This document shows, piece by piece, positions 1 through 6,395 of a DNA stretch of 14,269 bases. The number at the start of each line of letters is the position of its first letter. Position 1 is the first letter of the stretch. The DNA lies in contig DGHZ01000020.1 of the NCBI GenBank assembly GCA_002392945.1, positions 1 through 14,269 on the forward strand, read 5' to 3'. The stretch comes from Caryophanales bacterium UBA3835. Lineage in GTDB: Bacteria > Bacillota_I > Bacilli_A > RFN20 > CAG-826. The notes beneath the pieces were generated by a model. The model searched no databases, was not told the DNA's origin, and worked only from the letters and a program-made list of their open reading frames with translations. The translations under genes and the position numbers were made by a program.

Positions 1-897
1 GTGAGAATAGCCACCTACACCAGATAATGTTGTAGTCGAATGTGGGAAATTCGCTATCAAAACTGAGGAAATATCTTTAATTGACGTAATAATTTGAATC
101 TGCACTTTCTTGTTTCTGATGTTCACAAAATCGACCACGAGCATTACAGAGAATAAATACAAGAAAGAGAAGAGTAAATTCACAAATGCAATATCAACAT
201 TTGCATCTCTAGTTGGGGTGTTATAAATATTATGAGGTATTGTTAATCCAAAATACGTTAATAAAATAACCGAATTAAGCGCAGTAGCATATTTACCTAC
301 ACTCGTTGATTTTCTAAGAGCAAAATAATAGGAAATAACATCAATGCCGCCACAAGAGATTTCGTTACGGAAAGCGATACTACTAGCAAGCCCAATACTA
401 ATGGCCGCGAATAGGACGCGGGCACTATGATAACTAGTTACTTCGTTATCTAAAGCATATGAAACCTTATTCATAAACTCGACATTTGAAAATGCCCAAA
501 TAAATAATGAAGATAGTCCAACATTTAGCAATGTTAAAATTGAAAACTTTTTACCAATTTTGAAAAAAGCAAAAATTATAATAGGGACATTCAATGCAAA
601 ATAGAAAATGGATTGCATTGTAGAAATGCTGACGTTAGCACCACATAAAGAAAAAATCATCCAGATAACCTGAGATATTCCACCAACTCCACCAGTAGTA
701 ATTGAAGATCCATATATAGTGGCATGATTTTCAACTAGAGGAGAAGGAGCAACAAAACAATAAAACCCGAACGCATATAATATCGCAGTTAATGCGGCTA
801 TAAGCGCGCCCTTAGAAAAATTCAGGCCTTCACGTAAGCCAATATGATCATACATGTAGTTGTTAAACTTACGCTTAAATTTACTAAACTTTTTCAT
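1..897 (-). CDS. YitT family integral membrane protein (partial, C-terminus cut by window edge)
   Basis: The reading frame is open from an ATG at 897 to the left edge, 299 codons with no stop, so the C-terminus is missing. The N-terminus is basic (MKKFSKFKRKF) and is followed by at least six hydrophobic segments, roughly residues 31-51, 68-86, 92-112, 118-137, 160-178 and 235-258. Glycine-rich turns such as GGVGGISQ and CGGIDVIS and the stretch RKSTSVGKY fit the YitT/DUF161 membrane family. The last visible residues, FPHSTTTLSGVGGYSH, match the start of the soluble DUF2179 domain that usually follows. A TAG stop lies at 901-903 in frame, two codons upstream of the ATG, so 897 is the first possible ATG. 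No Shine-Dalgarno sequence is visible. The family's transported substrate, if any, is not established, so function is left open. Confidence 0.85.
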   Translation of the reverse strand, partial: MKKFSKFKRKFNNYMYDHIGLREGLNFSKGALIAALTAILYAFGFYCFVAPSPLVENHATIYGSSITTGGVGGISQVIWMIFSLCGANVSISTMQSIFYFALNVPIIIFAFFKIGKKFSILTLLNVGLSSLFIWAFSNVEFMNKVSYALDNEVTSYHSARVLFAAISIGLASSIAFRNEISCGGIDVISYYFALRKSTSVGKYATALNSVILLTYFGLTIPHNIYNTPTRDANVDIAFVNLLFSFLYLFSVMLVVDFVNIRNKKVQIQIITSIKDISSVLIANFPHSTTTLSGVGGYSH

Positions 898-909
898 AAT
901 CTAACATGT

Positions 910-938
910 ATTTTATACATTCACATTTTAAATATCAA
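910..938 (-). promoter_or_regulatory. Candidate promoter of the YitT gene
   Basis: On the minus strand, TTGATA (933-938) and TAAAAT (910-915) are separated by 17 bp and read toward the ATG at 897. Transcription would begin near 903, leaving only about six bases before the start codon, which agrees with the absence of a ribosome binding site. Inference from sequence only; the region is AT-rich and chance matches are common. Confidence 0.4.
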
Positions 939-1017
939 CTAGAAACAAAAACATAAAGTGTTATATTTTTTAATTTCTTATGAAATTAACTTAACTATAA
1001 AAAAGTATATTATTTTA

Positions 1018-1046
1018 TTGAAAATAAATGGTTAAAGTGATATCAT
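1018..1046 (+). promoter_or_regulatory. Sigma-A type promoter of the thioredoxin-like gene
   Basis: TTGAAA (1018-1023) and TATCAT (1041-1046) are separated by exactly 17 bp, each one mismatch from consensus. They lie 37 bp before the ATG at 1083. A strong ribosome binding site, AGGAGG (1068-1073), sits nine bases before the start codon. Confidence 0.6.
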
Positions 1047-1082
1047 TTATTCGCTATATGTAAATATAGGAGGCTAATTATC

Positions 1083-1919
1083 ATGAAAATCTTAAGAGCT
1101 ATCGGACATTTCTTTGCAAAAATAGGACGCTGGATTGCTAACACAGCATGGGTCCAACCTTTATTAATCGTTGGTGGTATTTTCGCTATCATTTTCTCAA
1201 TTCCTTACATTAAAAGAGGTTTTGAAAATTTATTCAAAAACGATACAGATACAGATTACCAATGGTACGAAGGTAGAGCCCTCTCCTTAGAAGAAAATGG
1301 CCAAGCTGATAGATTATTAGGATACTTAGAATCCTACGATTCAAAAAATGCTAGTAAGATTAAAGATGAATTTGGTTCAAAATTCTTCCTTTCATTCTCT
1401 AAACAAAGTTGTTCAAACTGTAAGGATGCAGTTGAAGGTTATGTCAATGCCTCTGATAACGGCTATGTTAAAGATTTTAAATTCTACACCATCCTTGTTG
1501 ATAAAATGGACAGTGATGGAAAAGAATATTTAGCTAAACCAATTTATGCTAAACATACAGGTTTATTTGAACAATTAGTAGAATATTTTGGTGAATGCGA
1601 CAGCAATGATTATCCACTATATAGAAATCTCGAATTAAAGAATAAATCTTCAATCGTCACTAGTATGAAAACTAAATCATCTAAATTAGATGTTGCTTCT
1701 ACATCGGATGAAGGATTAGATACTCCATTAACATTCTTAGTCGATTTAGAAAAAGCTGAAAAAGGCTATTATCACACCAATGGTATTACCCAATTATTCT
1801 ATAATTACATCGACTTCGATTTCTCTGATAGCCCAAATTCCGCTACCAAAGGAATGGTTGTTAGAGATATCTGGAATTATCAAGGAATTTTCAATCCTGA
1901 TCCAGATGCCCAAATCTAA
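1083..1919 (+). CDS. Membrane-anchored thioredoxin-like protein of unknown role
   Basis: I do not recognise a named family for this 278-residue protein. It begins with a basic, amphipathic stretch (residues 1-25) and one hydrophobic segment (about 26-43, PLLIVGGIFAIIFSIPYI), which looks like a membrane anchor rather than a cleaved signal. After an acidic linker, residues 100-116 read KFFLSFSKQSCSNCK, a beta strand followed by a CxxC pair (C110, C113) as at a thioredoxin active site. Near residues 213-221, DTPLTFLVD looks like the cis-proline strand found opposite that site. A cysteine at 172 and an insert between the two motifs depart from plain thioredoxin. The positive charges at the N-terminus suggest the domain faces outward, where it could act on disulfides of surface proteins. 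It is monocistronic: own promoter, strong ribosome binding site, terminator at 1936-1959. Function is inference. Confidence 0.7.
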   Translation: MKILRAIGHFFAKIGRWIANTAWVQPLLIVGGIFAIIFSIPYIKRGFENLFKNDTDTDYQWYEGRALSLEENGQADRLLGYLESYDSKNASKIKDEFGSKFFLSFSKQSCSNCKDAVEGYVNASDNGYVKDFKFYTILVDKMDSDGKEYLAKPIYAKHTGLFEQLVEYFGECDSNDYPLYRNLELKNKSSIVTSMKTKSSKLDVASTSDEGLDTPLTFLVDLEKAEKGYYHTNGITQLFYNYIDFDFSDSPNSATKGMVVRDIWNYQGIFNPDPDAQI

Positions 1920-1935
1920 TTGATTTAAGTATAAT

Positions 1936-1959
1936 AAAAGACCCTTAGGGTCTTTTTTT
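1936..1959. terminator. Bidirectional rho-independent terminator
   Basis: A nine-pair stem, AAAAGACCC (1936-1944) with GGGTCTTTT (1948-1956), closes a three-base TTA loop and is followed by more T residues to 1959. It lies between two convergent genes, the thioredoxin-like gene and coaD. On the minus strand the stem is followed by ATTAT, a weaker T-rich tail, so it probably serves both. Confidence 0.85.
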
Positions 1960-1963
1960 GTTG

Positions 1964-2431
1964 CTATTTAACTAATCTTTTAAGCACGCTATCAGGAACT
2001 AATTTAGAAACATCAATTCCTTGTTTAGCCATGGTAATGATGGAACTACTAGAAATAAATGTTTTGTCTCCTCTAGCCATCAAGAACACTGTATCTATTT
2101 TTGGGTCGATATATTCGTTAGCGCTGGCGAGTTGAAATTCATATTCAAAATCACTTACCGCTCTTAAACCTCTAATTAAGTGAGTAGCCTTATGCTTTTT
2201 AGCAAACTCTACAGTTAAGCCACTATCACTAGTAACTTCAATTTTCTCGTTTCCTATAACGGCTTCTTTAATCATCTCCACTCTTTCTAAAGTAGAAAAA
2301 TTAGAGGATTTATTTGGGTTATTAGCGACTAAAACAATAACCTTATCAAATAAAGAGCAAGCTCTATTTAAAATATCTAAATGTCCATTAGTGATTGGAT
2401 CAAAACTTCCAGGATAAACAGCAATTTTCAT
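1964..2431 (-). CDS. coaD: Phosphopantetheine adenylyltransferase
   Basis: The enzyme joins AMP from ATP to 4'-phosphopantetheine, giving dephospho-CoA, the penultimate step of coenzyme A synthesis in the cytoplasm. The 155 residues contain the nucleotidyltransferase signature PGSFDPITNGHLDIL near the start, the TNGH being the HxGH-type nucleotide-binding motif. LIRGLRAVSDFEYEFQLA lies in the middle and the ISSSS region near residue 127. Length is normal for the family (about 160). Two ATG codons are adjacent, at 2434 and 2431. The upstream AGAGGA lies three bases from the first and six from the second, so the second, giving MKIAVYPGSF, is preferred. The rsmD stop overlaps the first ATG (TAATG). 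It is last in the ylbF-rsmD-coaD operon, and its stop is TAG, the only non-TAA stop in the window. Confidence 0.97.
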   Translation of the reverse strand: MKIAVYPGSFDPITNGHLDILNRACSLFDKVIVLVANNPNKSSNFSTLERVEMIKEAVIGNEKIEVTSDSGLTVEFAKKHKATHLIRGLRAVSDFEYEFQLASANEYIDPKIDTVFLMARGDKTFISSSSIITMAKQGIDVSKLVPDSVLKRLVK

Positions 2432-2433
2432 CA

Positions 2434-2985
2434 TTATTCCTCTTTAAAAGTATATAAACGAATATCACCATAATGATACTCTTTTATTTTTTTATTCCAA
2501 CTAGGATCAATATTTAAGACTCGATTAATCTCTACCGCTATTAATCCATTTTTATTAATTAATTTATTAGAAAATATATAATTAAGCGCTTCTTCATATT
2601 TTCCTTTTTCATAAGGTGGGTCTAAATAGATAACGTCAAACTTATATCCTTTTTCTTTAAATAATTCCAAGGCTTTTAAGTCTTCTAGATTATAAATTTC
2701 GGAGTTAGATTCTAACTTTAAAGAAGAGATATTTTCTTTAACGTATTTCAAAGCCTCTTTAGAGATATCCACAAAAATAGATTTATTTGCTCCTCTAGAA
2801 ATCGCTTCTATTCCCATTGAGCCACTACCCGCATATAAATCTAAAAAAATTTTATTTTCAATATTACCAACAATAGAAAAGAAGGCTTCTCTAATTCTAT
2901 CTTTAGTAGGTCTAATATCAGGATTAGATTCAGGATAAACTAATTTACGATGTCGGTATATTCCGCCAATCACCCTCATCCCCAT
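2434..2985 (-). CDS. rsmD: 16S rRNA (guanine966-N2)-methyltransferase RsmD
   Basis: RsmD uses S-adenosylmethionine to methylate G966 of 16S rRNA in the small ribosomal subunit. The protein opens with MRVIGGIYRHRKL and has the RPTKDRIREAFFSIV substrate-binding stretch typical of the family. The S-adenosylmethionine loop is DLYAGSGSMGIEAISRGA and the catalytic motif is DPPYEKG, as in N6/N2 base methyltransferases. At about 183 residues it has the usual length. The frame extends to a TTG at 2991, but AAGGAG (2995-3000) lies nine bases before the ATG at 2985, which also overlaps the ylbF stop as TAATG, so 2985 is chosen; ATG at 2979 is a less likely alternative. The order ylbF-rsmD-coaD matches Bacillus subtilis (ylbF, ylbG, ylbH, coaD), apart from the absence of ylbG. 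Confidence 0.95.
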   Translation of the reverse strand: MGMRVIGGIYRHRKLVYPESNPDIRPTKDRIREAFFSIVGNIENKIFLDLYAGSGSMGIEAISRGANKSIFVDISKEALKYVKENISSLKLESNSEIYNLEDLKALELFKEKGYKFDVIYLDPPYEKGKYEEALNYIFSNKLINKNGLIAVEINRVLNIDPSWNKKIKEYHYGDIRLYTFKEE

Positions 2986-3335
2986 TAGCAAGCTCTCCTT
3001 TTAAAATCAGAAAATAAAATATCATCAACTTCCATATATAAATCTCTGACTTCATTATATATAGATAAATAAGCTTTCACTAAAGGATGATTAGATAAAT
3101 TTTCTTTAGCCTCTTTAAGCTTTTTTAAACTAGCTTTAACTTCTTTACTATGCTCAGGATAAATTTCTTTAATCTTTGTATATAACTCTAAAGCCTCATC
3201 CTTTTTTTGACTTAATAAATAAACTTCATAAGAATTATTTAATTCTTCTTCTAATTTATTTAATTCTTTGACTTTATGGTTATTTATTAAAGCGTTATTT
3301 AGTCGACTAGAGAGATCAAATATTCTTTCATTCAT
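2985..3335 (-). CDS. ylbF: YlbF/YmcA (RicF-like) family protein, short form
   Basis: This 116-residue, highly charged helical protein belongs to the YlbF/YmcA family. The best match to the family is the stretch NHPLVKAYLSIYNEVRDLY followed by MEVDDILF (about residues 82-108), preceded by a coiled-coil-like Glu/Lys-rich region. In B. subtilis YlbF (RicF), YmcA and YaaT form a complex that steers RNase Y cleavage of certain mRNAs. Position just upstream of rsmD and coaD supports YlbF rather than YmcA. It is shorter than B. subtilis YlbF (about 149 residues) and ends in RRAC, so a cysteine-bearing tail is reduced to one terminal cysteine. There is no ribosome binding site; a TATAAT at 3345-3350 is so close that the mRNA may be leaderless. 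First gene of its operon. Confidence 0.8.
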   Translation of the reverse strand: MNERIFDLSSRLNNALINNHKVKELNKLEEELNNSYEVYLLSQKKDEALELYTKIKEIYPEHSKEVKASLKKLKEAKENLSNHPLVKAYLSIYNEVRDLYMEVDDILFSDFKRRAC

Positions 3336-3344
3336 GTTAAAAAT

Positions 3345-3350
3345 ATTATA
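3345..3350 (-). promoter_or_regulatory. Candidate -10 element of the ylbF-rsmD-coaD operon
   Basis: A perfect TATAAT on the minus strand ends ten bases before the ylbF start codon. No convincing -35 is seen at 16-18 bp. Transcription would begin near 3338, two or three bases before the ATG, consistent with the lack of a Shine-Dalgarno sequence. Confidence 0.45.
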
Positions 3351-3355
3351 CCTAT

Positions 3356-3384
3356 TTGCTTTGCAAAAAGATATAAGATAAGAT
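3356..3384 (+). promoter_or_regulatory. Weak candidate promoter of def
   Basis: TTGCTT (3356-3361) and TAAGAT (3379-3384) are 17 bp apart and read toward def; expected transcription start about 3391, three bases before the ATG. The matches are poor (three and four of six), so this rests mainly on there being only 58 bp to hold promoters for both ylbF and def. Confidence 0.25.
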
Positions 3385-3393
3385 ATTTAAGAT

Positions 3394-3936
3394 ATGAAGA
3401 TAAAAATAGTCAAAGATTCTAATCCCATCATGAGAAAAAAATCTCTCCCAGTAGAGATGCCTTTATCTTTTGAAGATAAAAATACATTAGATATAATGCT
3501 TGATTATCTAAAGAAATCTCAAGATGAAGAATACGCTAAAAAGCATAACTATCGACCAGGGGTAGGAATGGCCGCTATTCAAATTGGTTTATTAAAAAGA
3601 ATGTTTGTCATTTATTATGAAACACAAAATGGACCAGTTGAGTATCAACTAGTTAATCCAGTGATGTTAGAAACATCAGTTAAACAATGTGCTTTAGAAG
3701 CAGGAGAAGGCTGTTTAAGTGTAGATAATGAGCATAACGGATTAGTCCACCGCTACTATAAAATTAAAATGAAAGCATATGAAGCAATTAGAGGAGAAGA
3801 GATAGTTATCACCGCTTTTGGATATGATGCTATTGTTCTACAACATGAATATGACCATCTAAATGGTGTCTTCTTCTATGACCACATTAATAAACAAGCT
3901 CCGGATCAAGCTCTTCCAGGAGAACAATTAATATAA
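3394..3936 (+). CDS. def: Peptide deformylase
   Basis: The enzyme removes the formyl group from the N-terminal methionine of new proteins at the ribosome. All three family motifs are present: GVGMAAIQIG (residues 56-65), EAGEGCLSV (102-110) and LQHEYDHLNG (149-158). C107, H151 and H155 are the expected metal ligands and E152 the catalytic acid. The 180-residue length and the insertion around residues 40-54 fit the longer type II deformylases of Gram-positive bacteria. No Shine-Dalgarno sequence precedes the ATG at 3394. It is followed after 85 bp by rnj, which seems to have its own promoter; a deformylase gene near RNase J also occurs in B. subtilis (rnjA and defB). Confidence 0.96.
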   Translation: MKIKIVKDSNPIMRKKSLPVEMPLSFEDKNTLDIMLDYLKKSQDEEYAKKHNYRPGVGMAAIQIGLLKRMFVIYYETQNGPVEYQLVNPVMLETSVKQCALEAGEGCLSVDNEHNGLVHRYYKIKMKAYEAIRGEEIVITAFGYDAIVLQHEYDHLNGVFFYDHINKQAPDQALPGEQLI

Positions 3937-3971
3937 TTTAAAAAATAAAATAGTTTATTTTATAAATAGTG

Positions 3972-3980
3972 TGCTACAAT
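3972..3980 (+). promoter_or_regulatory. Extended -10 promoter of rnj
   Basis: TGCTACAAT is an extended -10 element (TGn plus TACAAT) in the 85-bp gap between def and rnj. No good -35 is apparent, as is usual for extended -10 promoters. Transcription would begin near 3987, leaving a leader of about 35 bases that carries GGAGG (about 4013-4017) just before the ATG at 4022. Confidence 0.5.
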
Positions 3981-4021
3981 AAAAGCACCTATTTTTACAT
4001 AAGCAATGTATTGGAGGTTCA

Positions 4022-5692
4022 ATGGATAAGAATATTTCTCTTCCGGTTTCTATTTATGCTTTAGGTGGGCTAGGAGAAGTCGGCAAAAACATGTATTGCT
4101 TCGAAAACGAGGAGCAAATCGTCATTATAGACTGTGGCGTTAAATTCCCTGGAGTAGAATTTCCGGGAATTGACTATATCGTTCCAGATTTCACACACCT
4201 TAAAAACAATAAAAATAAAATCAAAGCGTTAATTATCACGCACGGCCATGAAGACCATATTGGTGGCATTCCTTTTCTTATCCAAAATGTTAATATCCCA
4301 GTAATTTACGCTCCTAAACTTGCGTGTGCATTAATTAAAAGCAGATTAGAAGAATATCGTATGTCTGATCGTGTCAAAATTGTGGAATATAATAGCGACA
4401 CTAAAATAAAAATCGGCGACTTCAATATTTCCTTCTTTAGAGTGACTCACTCAATACCTGACTCCTTTGGAGTCGTTATTGATACTAGAGAAGGTAGAAT
4501 TGTCTCTACTGGCGACTTTAAAGTTGACTTAACTCCAATTGGACCAGATATCGAATTACAAAAAATTGCCGAACTCGGTAGAGAAGGTGTTGATTTACTA
4601 TTAAGTGACTCCACTAACGCCGAACAAGAAGGCTATACCCCAAGCGAGAAAAACGTTAACGATTCCATTAATGAAATATTTAATAACGCAATGGGTAGAA
4701 TTATCGTTTCCACATTCTCAAGTAACATCTCTAGAATTCAACAAATCTGTGAATCTGCAGTAAAACATAAACGTTACATTACAATTGTTGGTAAAAGCAT
4801 GGAGAAGGCTGTCGATATCTCTCGTAGCTTTGGTTATATCCATATTCCAGATAGTAGCATCATCCCAGCTAGCGAAATTAAAAAATACAAAGCCGGAGAA
4901 TTATTAATTCTTTGTACTGGTAGCCAAGGAGAACCAAACGCTGCTTTAAGTAGAATTGCTGGTGGAGAGCATAAAGATATCCACATAATGCCAGGAGATA
5001 CCGTAGTATTTTCTAGTAGCGCTATTCCAGGAAATGGCATTATGATTGCCCACATTGTTAATTTATTAACAAGATGTGGGGCAGAATGTATCACTAACTC
5101 CATCTTAGCGGATATCCACTCCTCAGGTCACCCATCAAAGCAAGAACTAAGATTAATCTTAAAATTATTTAATCCAAAATACTTTATGCCTATGCACGGA
5201 GAATACCGTATGTTACGACTCCACGCCGAACTTGCTAACACTTTAGGCATCCCACAAGAAAACTGTTTCGTTTTAGATAACGGAGACACTTTAGTGCTTG
5301 CCAAACACAAAGTTAAATTAGGCTATCAAGTTGAACACGGTGTTTCTTATATTGATGGAAAAGATATTAATGGACTTGCTGAAGCAGTCATGGAAGATAG
5401 AAGGATTCTTCATGAAGACGGAATGCTAATTATCGCATTAGCAATAGATAGCAGAAATAATACTCTATTAGAAAATCCAATTGTTTATAATAGAGGCGTT
5501 GTTCAAAAGCATAATGAAAAAGCAATATTAGAATGTCAATCTTTAGTGGCCTCTGCTGTTAGAGAAAAATTAGGGAGTAAAACTAATTTCTCTGAATTAA
5601 AGATGATTGTTAAAGATGTCGCTAGCAAATTTGTGTATACAAGAACTAAACGTTATCCAATGATTATCCCAATCATCATGTCAAAAAACTAA
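4022..5692 (+). CDS. rnj: Ribonuclease J
   Basis: RNase J is a metallo-beta-lactamase/beta-CASP ribonuclease with 5'-to-3' exonuclease and endonuclease activity, central to mRNA decay and rRNA maturation in Bacillota. The start ALGGLGEVGKNMY and the zinc motif THGHEDHIGG (H74, H76, D78, H79) are diagnostic. Further metal-site regions are VTHSIPDSFG (H143), STGDFKVD (D165) and SDSTNAE. The beta-CASP part includes HSSGHPSKQEL and PMHGEYRML. Length (556 residues) equals that of B. subtilis RNase J1, so the C-terminal domain is present. A strong GGAGG precedes the ATG. The stop overlaps the maf start (TAATG). No gene for the small RNA polymerase epsilon subunit, which adjoins rnjA in Bacillus, is seen here. 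Confidence 0.97.
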   Translation: MDKNISLPVSIYALGGLGEVGKNMYCFENEEQIVIIDCGVKFPGVEFPGIDYIVPDFTHLKNNKNKIKALIITHGHEDHIGGIPFLIQNVNIPVIYAPKLACALIKSRLEEYRMSDRVKIVEYNSDTKIKIGDFNISFFRVTHSIPDSFGVVIDTREGRIVSTGDFKVDLTPIGPDIELQKIAELGREGVDLLLSDSTNAEQEGYTPSEKNVNDSINEIFNNAMGRIIVSTFSSNISRIQQICESAVKHKRYITIVGKSMEKAVDISRSFGYIHIPDSSIIPASEIKKYKAGELLILCTGSQGEPNAALSRIAGGEHKDIHIMPGDTVVFSSSAIPGNGIMIAHIVNLLTRCGAECITNSILADIHSSGHPSKQELRLILKLFNPKYFMPMHGEYRMLRLHAELANTLGIPQENCFVLDNGDTLVLAKHKVKLGYQVEHGVSYIDGKDINGLAEAVMEDRRILHEDGMLIIALAIDSRNNTLLENPIVYNRGVVQKHNEKAILECQSLVASAVREKLGSKTNFSELKMIVKDVASKFVYTRTKRYPMIIPIIMSKN

Positions 5693-6252
5693 TGCGATAC
5701 GTTTTAGCCTCAAAATCACCAAGAAGACAAGAATTGATGAAAATTATTTCATCTGATTTTCTAGTTGCTAGTGAAGATATCGATGAAAAATCATCATATA
5801 AACTCGCTCCAATATTAGCGGTTGAAGATATCGCTAAAAGAAAAGGAGAGGCAGTTGATAAATTCTATCCTAACGATTTAATTATTTCTGCCGACACAAT
5901 TGTGGTTTTGAATAATCAAATTATTGGTAAGCCAAGCAATAAAATCGAGGCAAAAAGAATATTAAAAGAATTATCCAATAAATCTCACTTCGTACATACA
6001 GGGTTCAGAATTAAATATTTAAATAAAGAAATAGTATCTCACGTAACTAGTGAAGTTATATTTAATGAATTAAGTGACGAACTAATTGATAAATATATCG
6101 CTAGCGGATCTCCGCTTGATAAAGCTGGAGCCTATGGGGTTCAAGATAACAAGAAATTCCCGATCATTAAAAAAGTTATCGGCAGTGCCGATAACGTAAT
6201 CGGATTCCCTGTTAAAGAAATATTAGAAGCAATTAAAGAAATAAAGAAGTAA
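5692..6252 (+). CDS. maf: Maf family nucleoside triphosphate pyrophosphatase
   Basis: Maf proteins hydrolyse non-canonical or excess nucleoside triphosphates (the YhdE type prefers dTTP and UTP) to the monophosphate and pyrophosphate. The 186 residues show the phosphate-binding signature ASKSPRRQEL (residues 6-15), SADTIVV with a catalytic aspartate, GKP, and the C-terminal GAYGVQ followed by GSADNVIGFPV. The start codon shares its first base with the rnj stop (TAATG) and no Shine-Dalgarno sequence is evident, so translation probably depends on ribosomes finishing rnj. The stop codon lies inside the terminator hairpin at 6243-6269. Confidence 0.95.
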   Translation: MRYVLASKSPRRQELMKIISSDFLVASEDIDEKSSYKLAPILAVEDIAKRKGEAVDKFYPNDLIISADTIVVLNNQIIGKPSNKIEAKRILKELSNKSHFVHTGFRIKYLNKEIVSHVTSEVIFNELSDELIDKYIASGSPLDKAGAYGVQDNKKFPIIKKVIGSADNVIGFPVKEILEAIKEIKK

Positions 6253-6269
6253 TTTTACTTCTTTTTTTT
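6243..6269. terminator. Terminator hairpin spanning two convergent stop codons
   Basis: AAAGAAGTA (6243-6251) pairs with TACTTCTTT (6256-6264) around a four-base loop, and the T run continues to 6269. The maf stop (6250-6252) and the stop of the small membrane protein on the other strand (6255-6257) both fall within the hairpin. On the minus strand the trailing tract is less T-rich (ATTTCTTT), so termination that way may be weaker. Confidence 0.8.
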
Positions 6270-6395
6270 ATGATTTTTAATTAGTAAAACAGTAATTGTT
6301 GCCACAATCAAAATAGCAATCCCTAAAGCAATCCAGAAAGCTCCAGATTTTAAAAATGCATTCACGTCGTCTTTAAAAGTTGATTGTATAAACAT
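6255..6395 (-). CDS. Small single-pass membrane protein (46 residues), coupled to nadK
   Basis: A short gene fills the space between nadK and maf. Its ATG (6393-6395) overlaps the nadK TAA stop as TAATG, and AGGTGA, a good Shine-Dalgarno sequence, sits six bases upstream within the last nadK codons. The product starts MFIQSTFKDDVNAFLKSGAF, a mildly amphipathic segment, continues with one hydrophobic helix (about residues 19-39, WIALGIAILIVATITVLLI) and ends in KNHKKKK. The basic tail predicts that the C-terminus is in the cytoplasm and the N-terminus outside. The stop is TAA, in the shared hairpin. I recognise no family. Overlap, spacing and the clean helix make it very probably a real gene; its function, and whether it relates to NAD kinase, are unknown. 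Confidence 0.75.
   Translation of the reverse strand: MFIQSTFKDDVNAFLKSGAFWIALGIAILIVATITVLLIKNHKKKK

Noticed and set aside
1348..1533. 61-codon open frame on the plus strand
   Set aside because: It lies wholly inside the thioredoxin-like gene in another frame, has no ribosome binding site and no recognisable protein.
3942..3961. Inverted repeat AAAATAAA/TTTATTTT after def as a terminator
   Set aside because: The stem is made only of A-T pairs with no following T run beyond the arm, and such repeats are expected by chance in this sequence.
4834..5310. Two minus-strand open frames (89 and 60 codons)
   Set aside because: Both are antisense shadows of rnj, which is supported by family motifs along its whole length.
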